A stretch of DNA of 64,000 bases from Paenibacillus terrigena DSM 21567 (GCF_000374845.1 NZ_KB895412.1:1-64000), one strand, 5' to 3'; numbered from the stretch's first letter, positions 30,547 to 40,278 are shown. Translations and numbers: made by a program. The notes: a model not told the origin generated them from the letters alone.

Positions 30547-30741
30547 TTAGTGCACCATTGCGTGGTGTTTCTTCTTCCATTTGCGGTCTTTGTTCGTCGT
30601 CTCTGGGAATGTGTCACCGCGTTTGAGCTCAATAATCTGCGGGTTCTGGATTTCTGTATGGAAGCTGGCTTCACCAACCTCCATGTACAAGCCGTTATTC
30701 GGCGCTTTATCGCCGGGTTCGTATTCTGTTTTCTCGCCCAT
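30547..30741 (-). CDS. YjzC family small protein
   Basis: 64 aa. GDKAPNNGLYMEVGEASFHT followed by an NPQIIELKRGD and FPETTN block is the YjzC family signature (B. subtilis YjzC is of similar length). AAGGAGG lies 7 nt before ATG 30741. Function unknown; it is hydrophilic and cytosolic. Read opposite to rpsF. Downstream lie the duplicated element and terminators. Confidence 0.85.
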   Translation of the reverse strand: MGEKTEYEPGDKAPNNGLYMEVGEASFHTEIQNPQIIELKRGDTFPETTNKDRKWKKKHHAMVH

Positions 30742-30847
30742 TCAGGCCACCTCCTTAAGGGATAAGTGCGTTCCACATTATTGTGAGTCAAAGCGATGCC
30801 GATCATGAATGGAGAATTGTTCCCTTGAAGCTACCACAAACCGGTAC

Positions 30848-30876
30848 TTGCAGGTCGCGGCTTAATTTGTTACACT
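30848..30876 (+). promoter_or_regulatory. rpsF operon promoter
   Basis: TTGCAG (30848-30853), 17-nt spacer, TACACT (30871-30876); start expected near 30883, giving a leader of about 70 nt. Confidence 0.65.
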
Positions 30877-30906
30877 ATTTGGGTGCGAGTTTGACTCGTG
30901 CCCCTT

Positions 30907-30933
30907 GCTCTCAACTTGAATTGAGGGCCGCTA
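30907..30933 (+). promoter_or_regulatory. Candidate S6:S18-binding leader hairpin
   Basis: GCTCTCAA / TTGAGGGC stem with a CCG trinucleotide right after it (GGGCCGCTAAG), in the leader just before the rpsF ribosome binding site. The rpsF leader of many bacteria carries a hairpin with an exposed CCG bound by the S6:S18 complex for feedback. Assignment rests on position and the CCG only. Confidence 0.5.
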
Positions 30934-30955
30934 AGTCCAAGAGGAGGTGAAAAAT

Positions 30956-31243
30956 ATGCGCAAATATGAAGTGATGTACATTATTCGTACTGATATTGAG
31001 CAAGAAGTTGTTCAAGCAGCAGTCGAGAAATTCCAAGGCATCGTCTCCAACGGTGGGGGAGAGATTACAAAGCACGATGTGCTCGGTAAACGCCGTCTTG
31101 CGTATGAGATCAAGAAGTTCCGTGATGGACACTATGTCCTAGTTAACTTCACAGCTGAACCAGCTGTTGTTGCGGAACTTGAGCGTGTGATGAAAATTTC
31201 TGATGAAGTTATTCGTTACCTGATCACTCAAGATGTTGCTTAA
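30956..31243 (+). CDS. rpsF: 30S ribosomal protein S6
   Basis: 95 aa. MRKYEVMYIIRTDIEQEVV ... LGKRRLAYEIKKFRDGHYVL is typical S6. The frame extends to GTG 30947, which is part of the GAGGAGGTG ribosome binding site; ATG 30956 is the start. First gene of the rpsF-ssb-rpsR operon, so S6, SSB and S18 are co-expressed. Confidence 0.97.
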   Translation: MRKYEVMYIIRTDIEQEVVQAAVEKFQGIVSNGGGEITKHDVLGKRRLAYEIKKFRDGHYVLVNFTAEPAVVAELERVMKISDEVIRYLITQDVA

Positions 31244-31286
31244 TTGAGACAAGCTTTTGTAATTGAACGTTGAAGGAGAGGATTGG

Positions 31287-31784
31287 ATGTTAAACCGTGT
31301 TATTCTTATCGGTCGACTTACCCGTGACCCTGAATTGCGCTACACGCCAGCTGGTGTTGCAGTGACTCAATTCACCATTGCGGTAGATCGTCCGTTCTCG
31401 AACCAAGGCGGCGAACGTGAGGCGGATTTCATTCCAGTCGTTACGTGGAGACAACTTGCAGAGACTTGCGCAAATTACTTGCGTAAAGGTCGCTTAACCG
31501 CGGTAGAAGGTCGTATCCAAGTTCGTAATTATGACAATAACGAAGGTAAACGTGTATACGTGACGGAAGTTATTGCTGATAATGTTCGTTTCTTGGAGTC
31601 TGGAAATCGTGAAGGCGGCGGATCTCGCGAAGAGGCTCAAGGCTCAGGTGGTTTCGGCGGTGGCGGATTTGGCGGCGGAAGCAGTCAAGGAAGCAACCGG
31701 AATACATCGCGCAGCAACAACCAGGATCCTTTTTCGGATGACGGAAAACCGATCGATATATCGGATGATGATTTGCCATTTTAA
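31287..31784 (+). CDS. ssb: Single-stranded DNA-binding protein
   Basis: 165 aa. N-terminal OB fold ([20 protein letters not shown] ... [12 protein letters not shown]), a Gly-rich linker, and the acidic tip DDDLPF that docks partner proteins. The frame is open back to 31263 (TTG), but AAGGAGAGG precedes ATG 31287. Middle gene of the S6-SSB-S18 operon. Confidence 0.97.
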   Translation: MLNRVILIGRLTRDPELRYTPAGVAVTQFTIAVDRPFSNQGGEREADFIPVVTWRQLAETCANYLRKGRLTAVEGRIQVRNYDNNEGKRVYVTEVIADNVRFLESGNREGGGSREEAQGSGGFGGGGFGGGSSQGSNRNTSRSNNQDPFSDDGKPIDISDDDLPF

Positions 31785-31804
31785 TTGGAAAGGACTGACA
31801 ACGA

Positions 31805-32086
31805 ATGAGCTTCAAGCAAAGAGATAACAATGAAGAGCGTGGCGAGAAGAAATTCGGCGGACGCCGTGGCGGTCGCAACAAACGTCGCAAAGTTTGCTTC
31901 TTCACAGTTAACAAAATTACTCACATTGATTATAAAGATACGGATTTGCTTCGCAAATTCATCAGTGAGCGCGGAAAAATTCTTCCACGTCGTGTAACTG
32001 GTACAAGCGCGAAATACCAACGCTTGCTCACAATCGCGGTGAAACGTTCCCGTCAAATCGCATTGTTGCCATACACTACAGAGTAA
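31805..32086 (+). CDS. rpsR: 30S ribosomal protein S18
   Basis: 93 aa. The core ([19 protein letters not shown] ... [24 protein letters not shown]) is diagnostic. The N-terminal ~25 residues are a charged extension common in Paenibacillus S18. Partner of S6 on the 30S platform. Followed by a terminator. Confidence 0.97.
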   Translation: MSFKQRDNNEERGEKKFGGRRGGRNKRRKVCFFTVNKITHIDYKDTDLLRKFISERGKILPRRVTGTSAKYQRLLTIAVKRSRQIALLPYTTE

Positions 32087-32098
32087 GATCTGTGAACA

Positions 32099-32134
32099 AA
32101 GCCTGTCTGAGATGATTCTCAGCAGGCTTTTTAT
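32099..32134 (+). terminator. Terminator of the rpsF operon
   Basis: AAGCCTG..GAG / CTC..CAGGCTTTTTAT hairpin just after rpsR. Confidence 0.85.
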
Positions 32135-32165
32135 ATAATTTCAGGGTAGAAAGCAGGTGCGAAGG

Positions 32166-32426
32166 ATGGGGCTCGGACTCATTGTCGTCGAAGTCTGTGA
32201 GAGTAATGCAATGGCCGCTCTACCGCTGGAGGACCTGGAAGATGAATTTCCCGAGGTTGCCATCATGCGGACCGATTGCTTGAATATGTGCAGCTTATGT
32301 AAGGCGAAATCTTATGTCATGGTGGATAACCAACGGGTTGCATCTGCGGACAGAGATACATGTCTAGTTAAGGTTAAGGAAGTTATTAAGCAGCACCTTG
32401 ATCAGTTCTACGGAATTGAAGAATAA
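32166..32426 (+). CDS. DUF1450 (YuzB-like) small Cys-rich protein
   Basis: 86 aa. VVEVCESNAM at the start and TDCLNMCSLCKAKSYVMVD in the middle give the Cys pattern of DUF1450, a family with thioredoxin-like/ferredoxin-like appearance and unknown function. GTG 32157 is in frame but AGGTG fits ATG 32166 better. Single-gene unit between two terminators. Confidence 0.8.
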   Translation: MGLGLIVVEVCESNAMAALPLEDLEDEFPEVAIMRTDCLNMCSLCKAKSYVMVDNQRVASADRDTCLVKVKEVIKQHLDQFYGIEE

Positions 32427-32437
32427 CGGAAGATGAT

Positions 32438-32473
32438 AGCCGCTGTTCCGATTTTGGAATGGCGGCTTTTTTG
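32438..32473 (+). terminator. Terminator after DUF1450 gene
   Basis: AGCCGC.TTCC / GGAA.GCGGCT stem followed by six T. Confidence 0.88.
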
Positions 32474-32597
32474 AAATGTTTTCGGGGGTATTTTGGCATG
32501 GAAGTCATGGAGAGGTTAAGTTACAATAGGATTGAAATTGAAGTACATTCCGATCGGATTCATAACGTTAACTATTGTTGATGATGGAGGCTGTGAA

Positions 32598-33404
32598 ATG
32601 AAAATATCAGTTGAAGGATTTTCGTTCTTCCATTTATTACAGCAAGAAATGATAGACGTCTTTGGTTATTTGGAGAGCTTGAAATATCGATATCGGGTCG
32701 ACGCGGCGGGGCTCTGGAACGGATATTTCGTGGATCGAAGTGAAGAAATCTGTAAGCTTCGGGAAGTGGATTACATACGCAAAATTAAGCTTGCACTCGC
32801 AGAGCGCTCAATGACTGTGCCGAGTCTGGCGATCGATGGGGCGCATATTTGGGATCCGAACCCAGAGAAGCGGGAGCTGCTCTATCAAAATGCGCTTGCG
32901 CATCTCGATGTTGCTGAATATTTAGGAGCTCAGACGGTACGCATTGATACAGGCGGCTTCGGATCAACAGATATGACCGAGGAACAGTTCGATTATACGA
33001 CCAAGCGGTTCCAGGAACTTGCGCAGCGTGCCTATGACGGTGGCTATCGGATTGGACCCGAGAATCATAGCGGTCCTTCACGGATGCCGAAATGGATGGT
33101 GAAGCTCGCGCAAGCAGTGGATCATCCCGGCTATGGCTTCTTGCTTCATATGGGGAGGTGGGATAGCGATGTAGATGCAGGTGACTCGCTGATTGCCCCA
33201 TGGGTGCATCACGTTCATTTGGATCCGAAATTTGTGCACCCCCATCAAATTGAAGAGCGGATGCAGCTCTTATTCAACCATGGCTATGATGGCTACTGGG
33301 GGATTGAGTATTATGCCCAAGCTGCACCCTATGCGGAAATTGAGAGCTATGTTAGCGCGGTCAAAGCGGCCTATTTGAAACAAATCGGAGTTATTATACG
33401 TTAA
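32598..33404 (+). CDS. Sugar phosphate isomerase/epimerase-like TIM-barrel protein
   Basis: 268 aa. Xylose-isomerase-like barrel: SLAIDGAHIWDPNP, AEYLGAQTVRIDTGG, a metal-ligand glutamate in YRIGPENHSG, a WVHHVHLDPKF histidine strand and the last glutamate in GYWGIEYYA. Start ATG 32598 has GGAGG 7 nt upstream; an upstream in-frame ATG at 32532 lacks one. The substrate is not predictable. Monocistronic. Confidence 0.8.
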   Translation: MKISVEGFSFFHLLQQEMIDVFGYLESLKYRYRVDAAGLWNGYFVDRSEEICKLREVDYIRKIKLALAERSMTVPSLAIDGAHIWDPNPEKRELLYQNALAHLDVAEYLGAQTVRIDTGGFGSTDMTEEQFDYTTKRFQELAQRAYDGGYRIGPENHSGPSRMPKWMVKLAQAVDHPGYGFLLHMGRWDSDVDAGDSLIAPWVHHVHLDPKFVHPHQIEERMQLLFNHGYDGYWGIEYYAQAAPYAEIESYVSAVKAAYLKQIGVIIR

Positions 33405-33613
33405 ACGATAAGTCGTGCACTTAACTGGTGTTATTTGGTTTTTTTGCGAATGGTTCTCTTTTTGTTGTACCATGGAGGTAGGCGTGGGTGAACTGCAGCC
33501 GGAAAGGAGATGCGTGTCCGAAGATTGTGCCCATAAATCACCGCAAATAATTGAACCACTGGGTAAGGCACAATAACCACATCACATCATCTTGTAGACA
33601 AAGGAAAATATTG

Positions 33614-34597
33614 ATGAAGAAATTAAACATGAAAAAACGTTATATTGCGATCTCCCTTGTCGCGCTCGTATTGATTGGAGGATTCCTATTCCGCAAACAG
33701 CTCATGCTGCTCGGATTCGATTTATTCCTGTCAGGACAAGTGGAAAAGAAGCTAGAGGGTTCTTATGAGCCGATTGAAGGCAAACCGATCGAGAATAAAA
33801 TTACGCCGGCAGGCGACCCGTTCTCCACGTTGCTGCTCGGGATTGATCAGCGCGGTAAGGAAGTCGGACGATCGGACACAATCATCTACACCGTGGCAAG
33901 ACCTAAGGATGATAAGATATTGATGGTATCGATCCCGCGGGATACGTATGCTGAAATCGTGGGCAAAGATAAGGAAGATAAGATTAACCATGCCTACGCG
34001 TTCGGCGGGAAGAAGATGATCATCGATTCGGTTGCTAAGCTCGTGGATGAGCCCGTCGATCATTATGCAACGATTAATTTCCAAGGATTCATTGACGTTG
34101 TCGATGCACTAGGCGGCGTGGAGCTTCCGATTACGAAGGATATCGTGAATAAAGGCGCTGAGCATGAGAAATTTACGGTCAAAGGCGGCAAACCGATCTA
34201 TTCGGGTCAGGAAGCACTATACTATGTACGCTACCGGGAAGATGATCATATCAATCGAAGCGAGCGCAATATGGTGTTCGTCAATGCAATTATGAATCGA
34301 ATGACTCAACTGAACCAAATTACGAAGGTCCCTGAACTTATTTCAATTATGGGTGATAATTTTACAACAGATATTGAACCGAAGAAAATTATTGATCTGG
34401 CGAAGGACGTATTCACGGCCGATCATCGTGAAATATATAGTTATACATTAAAGGGAGAAGGCGGACGCAAAGCGAATCATATATGGTACTATATTCCAGA
34501 TGAGAAGGACTTAGCGTATATTCACGGTCTGATCGATAATTGGATGGATCCGGACACGAAAACGGATCAATTGATGGTGCCAGCCAAAGAGAATTAA
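33614..34597 (+). CDS. LytR-CpsA-Psr (LCP) family protein
   Basis: 327 aa. Short cytosolic Lys-rich start, one membrane anchor (about residues 9-27) and an extracellular LCP domain: TLLLGIDQRGKEVGRSDTI with the conserved Arg and Asp, MVSIPRDTYAEI, and YVRYREDDHINRSERN. LCP enzymes ligate wall teichoic acids or other glycopolymers to peptidoglycan. ATG 33614 follows AAAGGAAA; an upstream in-frame ATG at 33551 has no ribosome binding site. The 209 nt before it hold only a doubtful 20-codon frame. Confidence 0.92.
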   Translation: MKKLNMKKRYIAISLVALVLIGGFLFRKQLMLLGFDLFLSGQVEKKLEGSYEPIEGKPIENKITPAGDPFSTLLLGIDQRGKEVGRSDTIIYTVARPKDDKILMVSIPRDTYAEIVGKDKEDKINHAYAFGGKKMIIDSVAKLVDEPVDHYATINFQGFIDVVDALGGVELPITKDIVNKGAEHEKFTVKGGKPIYSGQEALYYVRYREDDHINRSERNMVFVNAIMNRMTQLNQITKVPELISIMGDNFTTDIEPKKIIDLAKDVFTADHREIYSYTLKGEGGRKANHIWYYIPDEKDLAYIHGLIDNWMDPDTKTDQLMVPAKEN

Positions 34598-34641
34598 TTA
34601 GATACGCTGCACGGTCAAGAAACAGGAGGTTATGGGGAAAC

Positions 34642-35058
34642 ATGAATATTGCTTTTTTCTTGTTGCCGAAAAATGAGGTTGTCTGTCTGACACAAGAAAG
34701 TACCTTGCGGCAAGCATTAGAACGAATGGAATATCACCGGTATACTTCGGTACCGGTTCTTACAGAGGATGGAGAGTATGTTGGTACGTGTACGGAAGGC
34801 GATTTGCTCTGGTTCATGAAGAACTCATCCGGTAAGACGACCTTCGAGACGGCATCCAAAGTAGTCTTGAAGGATATTCCACTTCGAGGCGCGAACAAGC
34901 CTGTGCGCATTGATTCAAATATGGAGGACTTGATTAGTCTCGCGAAGGTGCAGAACTTTGTGCCCGTCGTAGATGACATGAACAAGTTCATTGGGATTGT
35001 ACGTCGCTCGGAGATTATCGGCTATTGCGAGAAGAAGGTTTTCGCGAATAAGGTATAA
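34642..35058 (+). CDS. CBS-domain pair protein
   Basis: 138 aa built of two CBS motifs: STLRQALERMEYHRYTSVPV..DGEYVGTCTEGDLLWFM and VPVVDDMNKFIGIVRRSEII. Such stand-alone pairs bind adenine nucleotides or c-di-AMP; the close presence of gdpP (c-di-AMP phosphodiesterase) two genes downstream makes c-di-AMP an attractive ligand, but this is inference. ATG 34642; its frame also overlaps the LCP 3' end upstream but without a ribosome binding site there. Confidence 0.87.
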   Translation: MNIAFFLLPKNEVVCLTQESTLRQALERMEYHRYTSVPVLTEDGEYVGTCTEGDLLWFMKNSSGKTTFETASKVVLKDIPLRGANKPVRIDSNMEDLISLAKVQNFVPVVDDMNKFIGIVRRSEIIGYCEKKVFANKV

Positions 35059-35097
35059 TAACAAGTTGAAATTGTATCGGATGTACAAGGTTCAAGC

Positions 35098-35141
35098 GAC
35101 TGCAGGGTCTACGGCACCAACGGGACAATGCAGTCTTTTTT
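35098..35141 (+). terminator. Terminator after CBS gene
   Basis: GACTGCA / TGCAGTC arms with a 24-nt loop, then six T. Confidence 0.65.
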
Positions 35142-35188
35142 ATGATATAATCGAGAGTAAAGCGTTTTTATTCATGGAGAGAGTGTGG

Positions 35189-35500
35189 GTGACAAAGATG
35201 CAGAAAGAAATGGATTTGGCCAAGCGAGCCAAAGTGATTGAATGGCTGAAGACAGAAGTGCTCGATCACGTTTCACGACTGTTTAAATCTTTGTGGGAAG
35301 GCAGTACAACACGTGTCGTTGACAGTCTGTCCAGCTTAATCGTGAGCAGCTATATTCTAGGCCGCCGACTCGGTGTGCCCTATAAGGAATTAGATGACAG
35401 CATTCTTGAGAAACTTAAGAAACATAAGCAAGAAGGGCATCAGCTTGAAGACTGGTATCAAGACATCTCCGCGCTCGAAGAACATTTACGTAAGAGGTGA
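35189..35500 (+). CDS. MazG-like family protein
   Basis: About 103 aa; all helical. RAKVIEWLKTEVLDHVSRLF and GRRLGVPYKELDDSI match the MazG-like group found before yybS in Paenibacillaceae. It lacks the full EExxE MazG active site, so pyrophosphohydrolase activity is doubtful. GTG 35189 has GGAGAGAG about 6 nt upstream; ATG at 35174 or 35198 are alternatives. Its stop overlaps the next gene's upstream GTG. Confidence 0.7.
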   Translation: MTKMQKEMDLAKRAKVIEWLKTEVLDHVSRLFKSLWEGSTTRVVDSLSSLIVSSYILGRRLGVPYKELDDSILEKLKKHKQEGHQLEDWYQDISALEEHLRKR

Positions 35501-35505
35501 ACACA

Positions 35506-36420
35506 TTGAAAATGCGCTGGTCTTCGGCATTGTGGAGCGTCCTCGCTCTACTACTGATCTTGTCGCTATTTACCCCGTTCCAAATTGTAACGATTAGCTT
35601 TATCGCTATACCGATTGTTGTGCTCTATGCGACAACAAGTGTACGAGCATTTATCCTGCATATGCTCTGTGTGTACCTGGTTGCATTTCTGGCCATGGGA
35701 ACCTTCGGCTCTGCTGCGATTTTGTTCGCCATTTATTTTACAATACCCGCCGTGGTTATGGGCCGTCTGTATCGCCGTAAAGCCTCAGCGATGGCTGTCT
35801 TCATCGGTGGTACGATCACCGTACTGGCGGAATCGATCATTATGTTGTTCGTCATGAACACGATCCTTGGCTTTGACTTCAACCTATATCTTGGGGAGAC
35901 GGTCCGGGCAAGTCTCGAGCCGCTGCAAACTGCCAATCTCATGCCTGTTGGCTGGACGCCTAAGATGACGGATGATCTGGTTGCGATGATGACGCAAATG
36001 GTTCCATTCGCGCTGATCTTCAGCTCGCTCCTGATCGCCGCAGTCACGCATACCATAAGTCAGCGTATTCTAAATAGACAGGGAGTCGAAGCTTCGAAAT
36101 TCAAGCCACTCCACGAATGGATGCTGCCGAGATCGCTTATTTGGTACTATTTCATTGCGGTGCTCGCAGATATGTTCATTGCCGATACGGACACATCTTT
36201 CGTAACGGTTGTCTTGGTTAACTTATTGCCTTTATTAAAAATCGCGTTTATGGTCCAAACGGTATGTTTCTTCTTCTTCGTAGCGCATATTAAAAAATGG
36301 AATCGCATTCTGCCTATTCTGTTCGTGATTCCGCTCTTCATTTTCCCGCCGCTTCGGATTATCGGCTTATTGGATATCGCGTTTCCAATTCGTCAAAGTT
36401 TGGTAAAACCTAAAATGTAG
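35506..36420 (+). CDS. DUF2232 membrane protein (YybS)
   Basis: About 304 aa with some eight hydrophobic helices (for example VLALLLILSLFTPFQIVTI and FILHMLCVYLVAFLAM). It is the YybS protein that precedes gdpP/yybT in Bacilli; function unknown, possibly an S-component-like transporter fold. Start choice is uncertain: TTG 35506 sits 6 nt after AAGAGGTG; GTG 35497 overlaps the previous stop; ATG 35512 is also possible. Confidence 0.85.
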   Translation: MKMRWSSALWSVLALLLILSLFTPFQIVTISFIAIPIVVLYATTSVRAFILHMLCVYLVAFLAMGTFGSAAILFAIYFTIPAVVMGRLYRRKASAMAVFIGGTITVLAESIIMLFVMNTILGFDFNLYLGETVRASLEPLQTANLMPVGWTPKMTDDLVAMMTQMVPFALIFSSLLIAAVTHTISQRILNRQGVEASKFKPLHEWMLPRSLIWYYFIAVLADMFIADTDTSFVTVVLVNLLPLLKIAFMVQTVCFFFFVAHIKKWNRILPILFVIPLFIFPPLRIIGLLDIAFPIRQSLVKPKM

Positions 36421-36432
36421 GGTGAGGAATGG

Positions 36433-38406
36433 ATGCCTAAATATTTTTTTCAGCGGTGGCACGGTTATCATATGGTGTGGGCATTCATCGTCATGATGGT
36501 CATGATTGTTGCGCTCGCATGGCATAACTGGGTGCTCGGTGTAGCAGGTCTTGTATTGATAGTGATCCTTGTGATCTTGGCATGGCGTGCGGAGAAGAAC
36601 TTCCGGAAAGACATGAATGAGTATATTGCTACTTTAACGTACCGCGTGAAGCGGACAGGTAATGACGTCATCAATGAGCTGCCTTTTGGCGTCGTGCTCT
36701 ATGACGAAGAAAAACATGTGGAATGGCATAACCCGTATATGCTCCAGATGTTAGGACGAGAGACGCTCATTGGTGTCTCCTTGAAGGAATTGGTGCCCGG
36801 TCTGCAGATGCAGAAGGAAAAGGATAAAGAGCGGATCGTTCAGAGCGAGGTTGCGATTGGAGATCGAATTTTTCTTACTGTACCGAAGCAAGAGGAGCGC
36901 CTGATCTACTTCCAAGACGTAACGGATTATGTAACGCTTCGCCGTAGTTATGAAGCAGAGAAGCTCGTTATCGGCATCGTGATGCTCGATAATCTAGATG
37001 AGCTGACGCAGGGGTTAGATGATCAACAACGCGCAGCACTGCTATCTCGCGTAACGAATCATATTACGGAATGGGCACATGATCATCAGATTTATATGAA
37101 ACGGCTCACATCTGATCGGTATTTGATTCTATTGGATCATGAGATGCTCAAGGAAATAGAGATGACTCGTTTCGTTATTCTCGATGAGGTTCGTGAGCTC
37201 ACGGTGGATAATAAGCTGCCGCTCACGCTTAGCATCGGGATTGCAGCGGGGATTGATAATATTATTGAGCTTGGCCAGCTGGCACAATCCAGCTTGGATA
37301 TTGCACTGGGTCGCGGTGGTGACCAGGTGGCTGTCCGTGAAGGGCAGCGGCTATCATTCTATGGCGGTAAATCGAATGCGGTCGAGAAGCGGACACGGGT
37401 CCGTGTTCGCGTCATTGCGCATGCGCTTCGCGATTTCATGCAGGCGAGCGATAAAGTCATTATTATGGGCCACCGGATGCCGGATATGGATTCCGTCGGT
37501 GCAGCGATCGGGTTACTGAAAGCAGCCCAAGCACTCAATGTCGAAGCGTACATCGTGCTTGAGGGTGTGAATCCATCCATTGATCGTATGATCAGTTATA
37601 TTAAGCAGAATGATGCGCTCTGGGAGCAATTTATTACCCCAGAACAAGCTGTGCAGAAGATGACCGCGAATACACTCGCTATCGTCGTGGATACGCACAA
37701 AGCTTCGATGGTGAAGGAGCCGCGGTTATTGCAGCTGACGAATCGCGTCGTTGTGATCGACCATCACCGGCGTGGGGAAGAGTTCCTGCAGGATGCCGTA
37801 CTGATCTATATGGAGCCTTATGCGTCCTCGACCTGTGAGCTTGTGACCGAGCTGCTGCAATATATTCATGATCGGATTATTTTTCAACCGCTTGAGGCGA
37901 CAGTGCTTCTTGCGGGGATTACGGTGGATACGAAGAACTTCTCGATGCGGACGGGCTCAAGAACGTTCGAGGCGGCGGGATTCTTGCGGCGTAATGGCGC
38001 AGATACGATTATGATTCAGAATATGTTAAAAGAAAATCTCAAGGAATATATCGCAAAAGCGGAGGTTATGCGCCTCACGCAAATGCTGTACGGACATATC
38101 GCTGTAGCGGTTACAGAACCAGAACGTAAATTTTCTCAGTTGAGTATTGCACAAGTTGCTGATACGCTGTTAACAATGAACGATGTGCTAGCTTCTTTTG
38201 TCATTAGTGAACGACCGGACGGTCATATTGGAATAAGCGCTCGTTCCCTCGGTCAAATGAATGTGCAAGTGGTGATGGAACGGCTCGGAGGCGGCGGGCA
38301 TCTAACGAATGCCGCAGCGCAATTGGACGGAACACTATCAGAAGCCGAAGCGAAGTTGAAGCGGGTATTAGCTGAAATTGATGCGGAAGAGGGGTTATTC
38401 GAATGA
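36433..38406 (+). CDS. gdpP: Cyclic di-AMP phosphodiesterase GdpP (YybT)
   Basis: 657 aa. Two N-terminal membrane helices (about residues 10-52), a PAS-like sensor ([20 protein letters not shown]), a degenerate GGDEF domain ([11 protein letters not shown]) and the DHH/DHHA1 phosphodiesterase: [30 protein letters not shown], and [12 protein letters not shown]. It lowers c-di-AMP and so affects potassium and wall homeostasis. The order yybS-gdpP-rplI-dnaC-purA is the Bacillus order. Its stop overlaps the rplI start by 4 nt. Confidence 0.96.
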   Translation: MPKYFFQRWHGYHMVWAFIVMMVMIVALAWHNWVLGVAGLVLIVILVILAWRAEKNFRKDMNEYIATLTYRVKRTGNDVINELPFGVVLYDEEKHVEWHNPYMLQMLGRETLIGVSLKELVPGLQMQKEKDKERIVQSEVAIGDRIFLTVPKQEERLIYFQDVTDYVTLRRSYEAEKLVIGIVMLDNLDELTQGLDDQQRAALLSRVTNHITEWAHDHQIYMKRLTSDRYLILLDHEMLKEIEMTRFVILDEVRELTVDNKLPLTLSIGIAAGIDNIIELGQLAQSSLDIALGRGGDQVAVREGQRLSFYGGKSNAVEKRTRVRVRVIAHALRDFMQASDKVIIMGHRMPDMDSVGAAIGLLKAAQALNVEAYIVLEGVNPSIDRMISYIKQNDALWEQFITPEQAVQKMTANTLAIVVDTHKASMVKEPRLLQLTNRVVVIDHHRRGEEFLQDAVLIYMEPYASSTCELVTELLQYIHDRIIFQPLEATVLLAGITVDTKNFSMRTGSRTFEAAGFLRRNGADTIMIQNMLKENLKEYIAKAEVMRLTQMLYGHIAVAVTEPERKFSQLSIAQVADTLLTMNDVLASFVISERPDGHIGISARSLGQMNVQVVMERLGGGGHLTNAAAQLDGTLSEAEAKLKRVLAEIDAEEGLFE

Positions 38407-38846
38407 AAGTTATATTCTTGAAAGATGTTAAGGGTCAAGGTAAAAAAGGCGAGGTTAAAGAGATTTCAGAAGGATACGCACAAAATTTCCTTCTACCAAG
38501 AGGGTTGGCACGTTTGGCGACGGAGGGGAATGTGAAGACGCTTGAGCAGCAGAACCTGTCGGAACAGAAGCGTAAAGCACAAGAGAAGGCTGACGCAGAA
38601 GCGCTAGGGAAGACACTAGAGGAGACTGCAGTTGTTATCAAAGCGAAGTCCGGCGAAGGTGGCCGTCTATTCGGTGCCATTACGAGCAAACAAATTGCTG
38701 AAGCGCTTGAGAAAATGAAATTTAAAGTGGATAAACGAAAAATTGAATTGAACGATCCGATTCGTTCACTTGGAACGATGCACGTCACGATTAAATTGCA
38801 TCCAGAAGTGAAGACACAGGTAAAAATTCAAATCGTGGAGGAATAA
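38403..38846 (+). CDS. rplI: 50S ribosomal protein L9
   Basis: 147 aa. [20 protein letters not shown] with the NFLLPRGLA block is the N-terminal L9 domain; a long helix and C-terminal domain follow. It overlaps gdpP (ATGA), with translational coupling likely; dnaC starts 1 nt after its stop triplet. Confidence 0.97.
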   Translation: MKVIFLKDVKGQGKKGEVKEISEGYAQNFLLPRGLARLATEGNVKTLEQQNLSEQKRKAQEKADAEALGKTLEETAVVIKAKSGEGGRLFGAITSKQIAEALEKMKFKVDKRKIELNDPIRSLGTMHVTIKLHPEVKTQVKIQIVEE

Positions 38847-38847
38847 T

Positions 38848-40218
38848 ATGAGCGAGGATCTGAATCTGAATTTCAATCGTCTTCAGCCGCAGAACCTCGA
38901 AGCAGAGCAAGCCGTGCTTGGCGCGATTCTCCTCCAACCAGAAGCTCTGATTACCGTCATGGAGCGGGTGCGGGAAGAGGATTTCTATGATCCGCGGCAC
39001 CAATTCATATTTGAGTCGATGATTCAGCTGGGTGAGGAGAATCAGCCGGTCGACCTGATTACGCTGACTGCGAAATTGCAGGATAAACAGCAGCTTGAGG
39101 ATATTGGGAATGTAACGTATCTCATGAAGCTGGCGAATGCGGTACCGACGGCAGCGAATGTCGACTACTATGCACAGATTATTGAAGAGAAATCGATGCT
39201 CCGCCGTCTGATTCGGACCGCGACGCAAATTGTGAATGACGGATACGCTTCTGGCGACGAAGTCAGCGATTTGTTAAGCGATGCGGAGCGTAAAATATTA
39301 GAAATATCGAACCGCAGGTCGGGAAGCGGGTTTATCGCGATCAAGGATGTCCTCATGGAGGTATTCGAGAACGTCGAGAACCTGAGCATAAATAAAGGCG
39401 GTACGACAGGGATTCCATCGGGGTTCACGGATCTTGATAAAATGACGGCAGGCTTCCAACGGAATGACCTGATCATCGTTGCTGCCCGTCCTTCCGTCGG
39501 GAAGACGGCCTTCGCACTGAATGTAGCGCAGAACGTCGGTGTTCGGGCCAAAGAGACCGTCGCGATCTTCAGTCTCGAGATGTCCGCCGCACAGCTCGTA
39601 CAGCGGATTGTCTGTGCCGAATCCAATGTCGATGCGACGCGTATGCGGACAGGGAATTTGGAGAATGATGATTGGGAGAAGCTCACGATGGCAATTGGAG
39701 CACTCGCAGAAGCGAACATCTTCATTGATGATACGCCTGGCATTACAGTCGCTGATATTCGTGCGAAATGCCGCCGGTTGAAGAAAGAACATGGATTAGG
39801 CATGATTATGATCGACTATTTGCAGTTGATTCATGGCCGAGGCAAGGCTGGCGAGAACCGTCAGCAGGAAGTATCCGAAATTTCCAGAACACTGAAGATG
39901 ATTGCCCGTGAACTTGAAGTACCGGTCATTGCCTTGTCCCAGTTAAGTCGTGGCGTTGAGCAGCGGCAAGATAAACGGCCGATGATGTCTGACCTTCGGG
40001 AATCGGGTTCGATCGAGCAGGATGCCGATATCGTCGCGTTCTTATACCGTGACGATTATTATAATCAGGATTCAGAGAAAAAGAATATCATTGAGATCAT
40101 TATTGCGAAACAGCGTAATGGCCCCGTAGGGACCGTCGAGCTTGTCTTCTTGAAGAACTTCAATAAGTTCGTCAATTATGAACGAACGCATCATGATCCA
40201 ATGCCAGGTAGCGCTTAG
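38848..40218 (+). CDS. dnaC: Replicative DNA helicase
   Basis: 456 aa (DnaB-type; called dnaC in Bacillus). N-terminal helical domain beginning PQNLEAEQAVLGAILL, RecA-like core with Walker A AARPSVGKTAFALN, Walker B MIMIDYLQLI, and SQLSRGVEQRQDKRP..SDLRESG. Drives fork unwinding. GTGGAGGAATAAT before ATG. Last gene of the yybS-gdpP-rplI-dnaC run. Confidence 0.97.
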   Translation: MSEDLNLNFNRLQPQNLEAEQAVLGAILLQPEALITVMERVREEDFYDPRHQFIFESMIQLGEENQPVDLITLTAKLQDKQQLEDIGNVTYLMKLANAVPTAANVDYYAQIIEEKSMLRRLIRTATQIVNDGYASGDEVSDLLSDAERKILEISNRRSGSGFIAIKDVLMEVFENVENLSINKGGTTGIPSGFTDLDKMTAGFQRNDLIIVAARPSVGKTAFALNVAQNVGVRAKETVAIFSLEMSAAQLVQRIVCAESNVDATRMRTGNLENDDWEKLTMAIGALAEANIFIDDTPGITVADIRAKCRRLKKEHGLGMIMIDYLQLIHGRGKAGENRQQEVSEISRTLKMIARELEVPVIALSQLSRGVEQRQDKRPMMSDLRESGSIEQDADIVAFLYRDDYYNQDSEKKNIIEIIIAKQRNGPVGTVELVFLKNFNKFVNYERTHHDPMPGSA

Positions 40219-40256
40219 ACGAATGTCGGGTTATTCCCGAACATTCGTCTTATTTG
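40217..40256 (+). terminator. Terminator after dnaC
   Basis: AGACGAATGT / ACATTCGTCT stem, beginning inside the dnaC stop codon, with a CGGG-TTATT-CCCG inner stem, then TATTTGTTTT. The right arm contains CCGAACATT, which resembles half of a PurR box. Confidence 0.85.
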
Positions 40257-40278
40257 TTTTGACATTGTTCGTATTTTG

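Noticed and set aside
30399-30765. Plus-strand frames over the repeat and yjzC
   Set aside because: No start signals; the minus-strand yjzC explains the region, and the frames differ between the two repeat copies.
39168-39803. 211-codon minus-strand frame opposite dnaC
   Set aside because: Shadow of the helicase gene's codon pattern; no start signal or recognisable domain.
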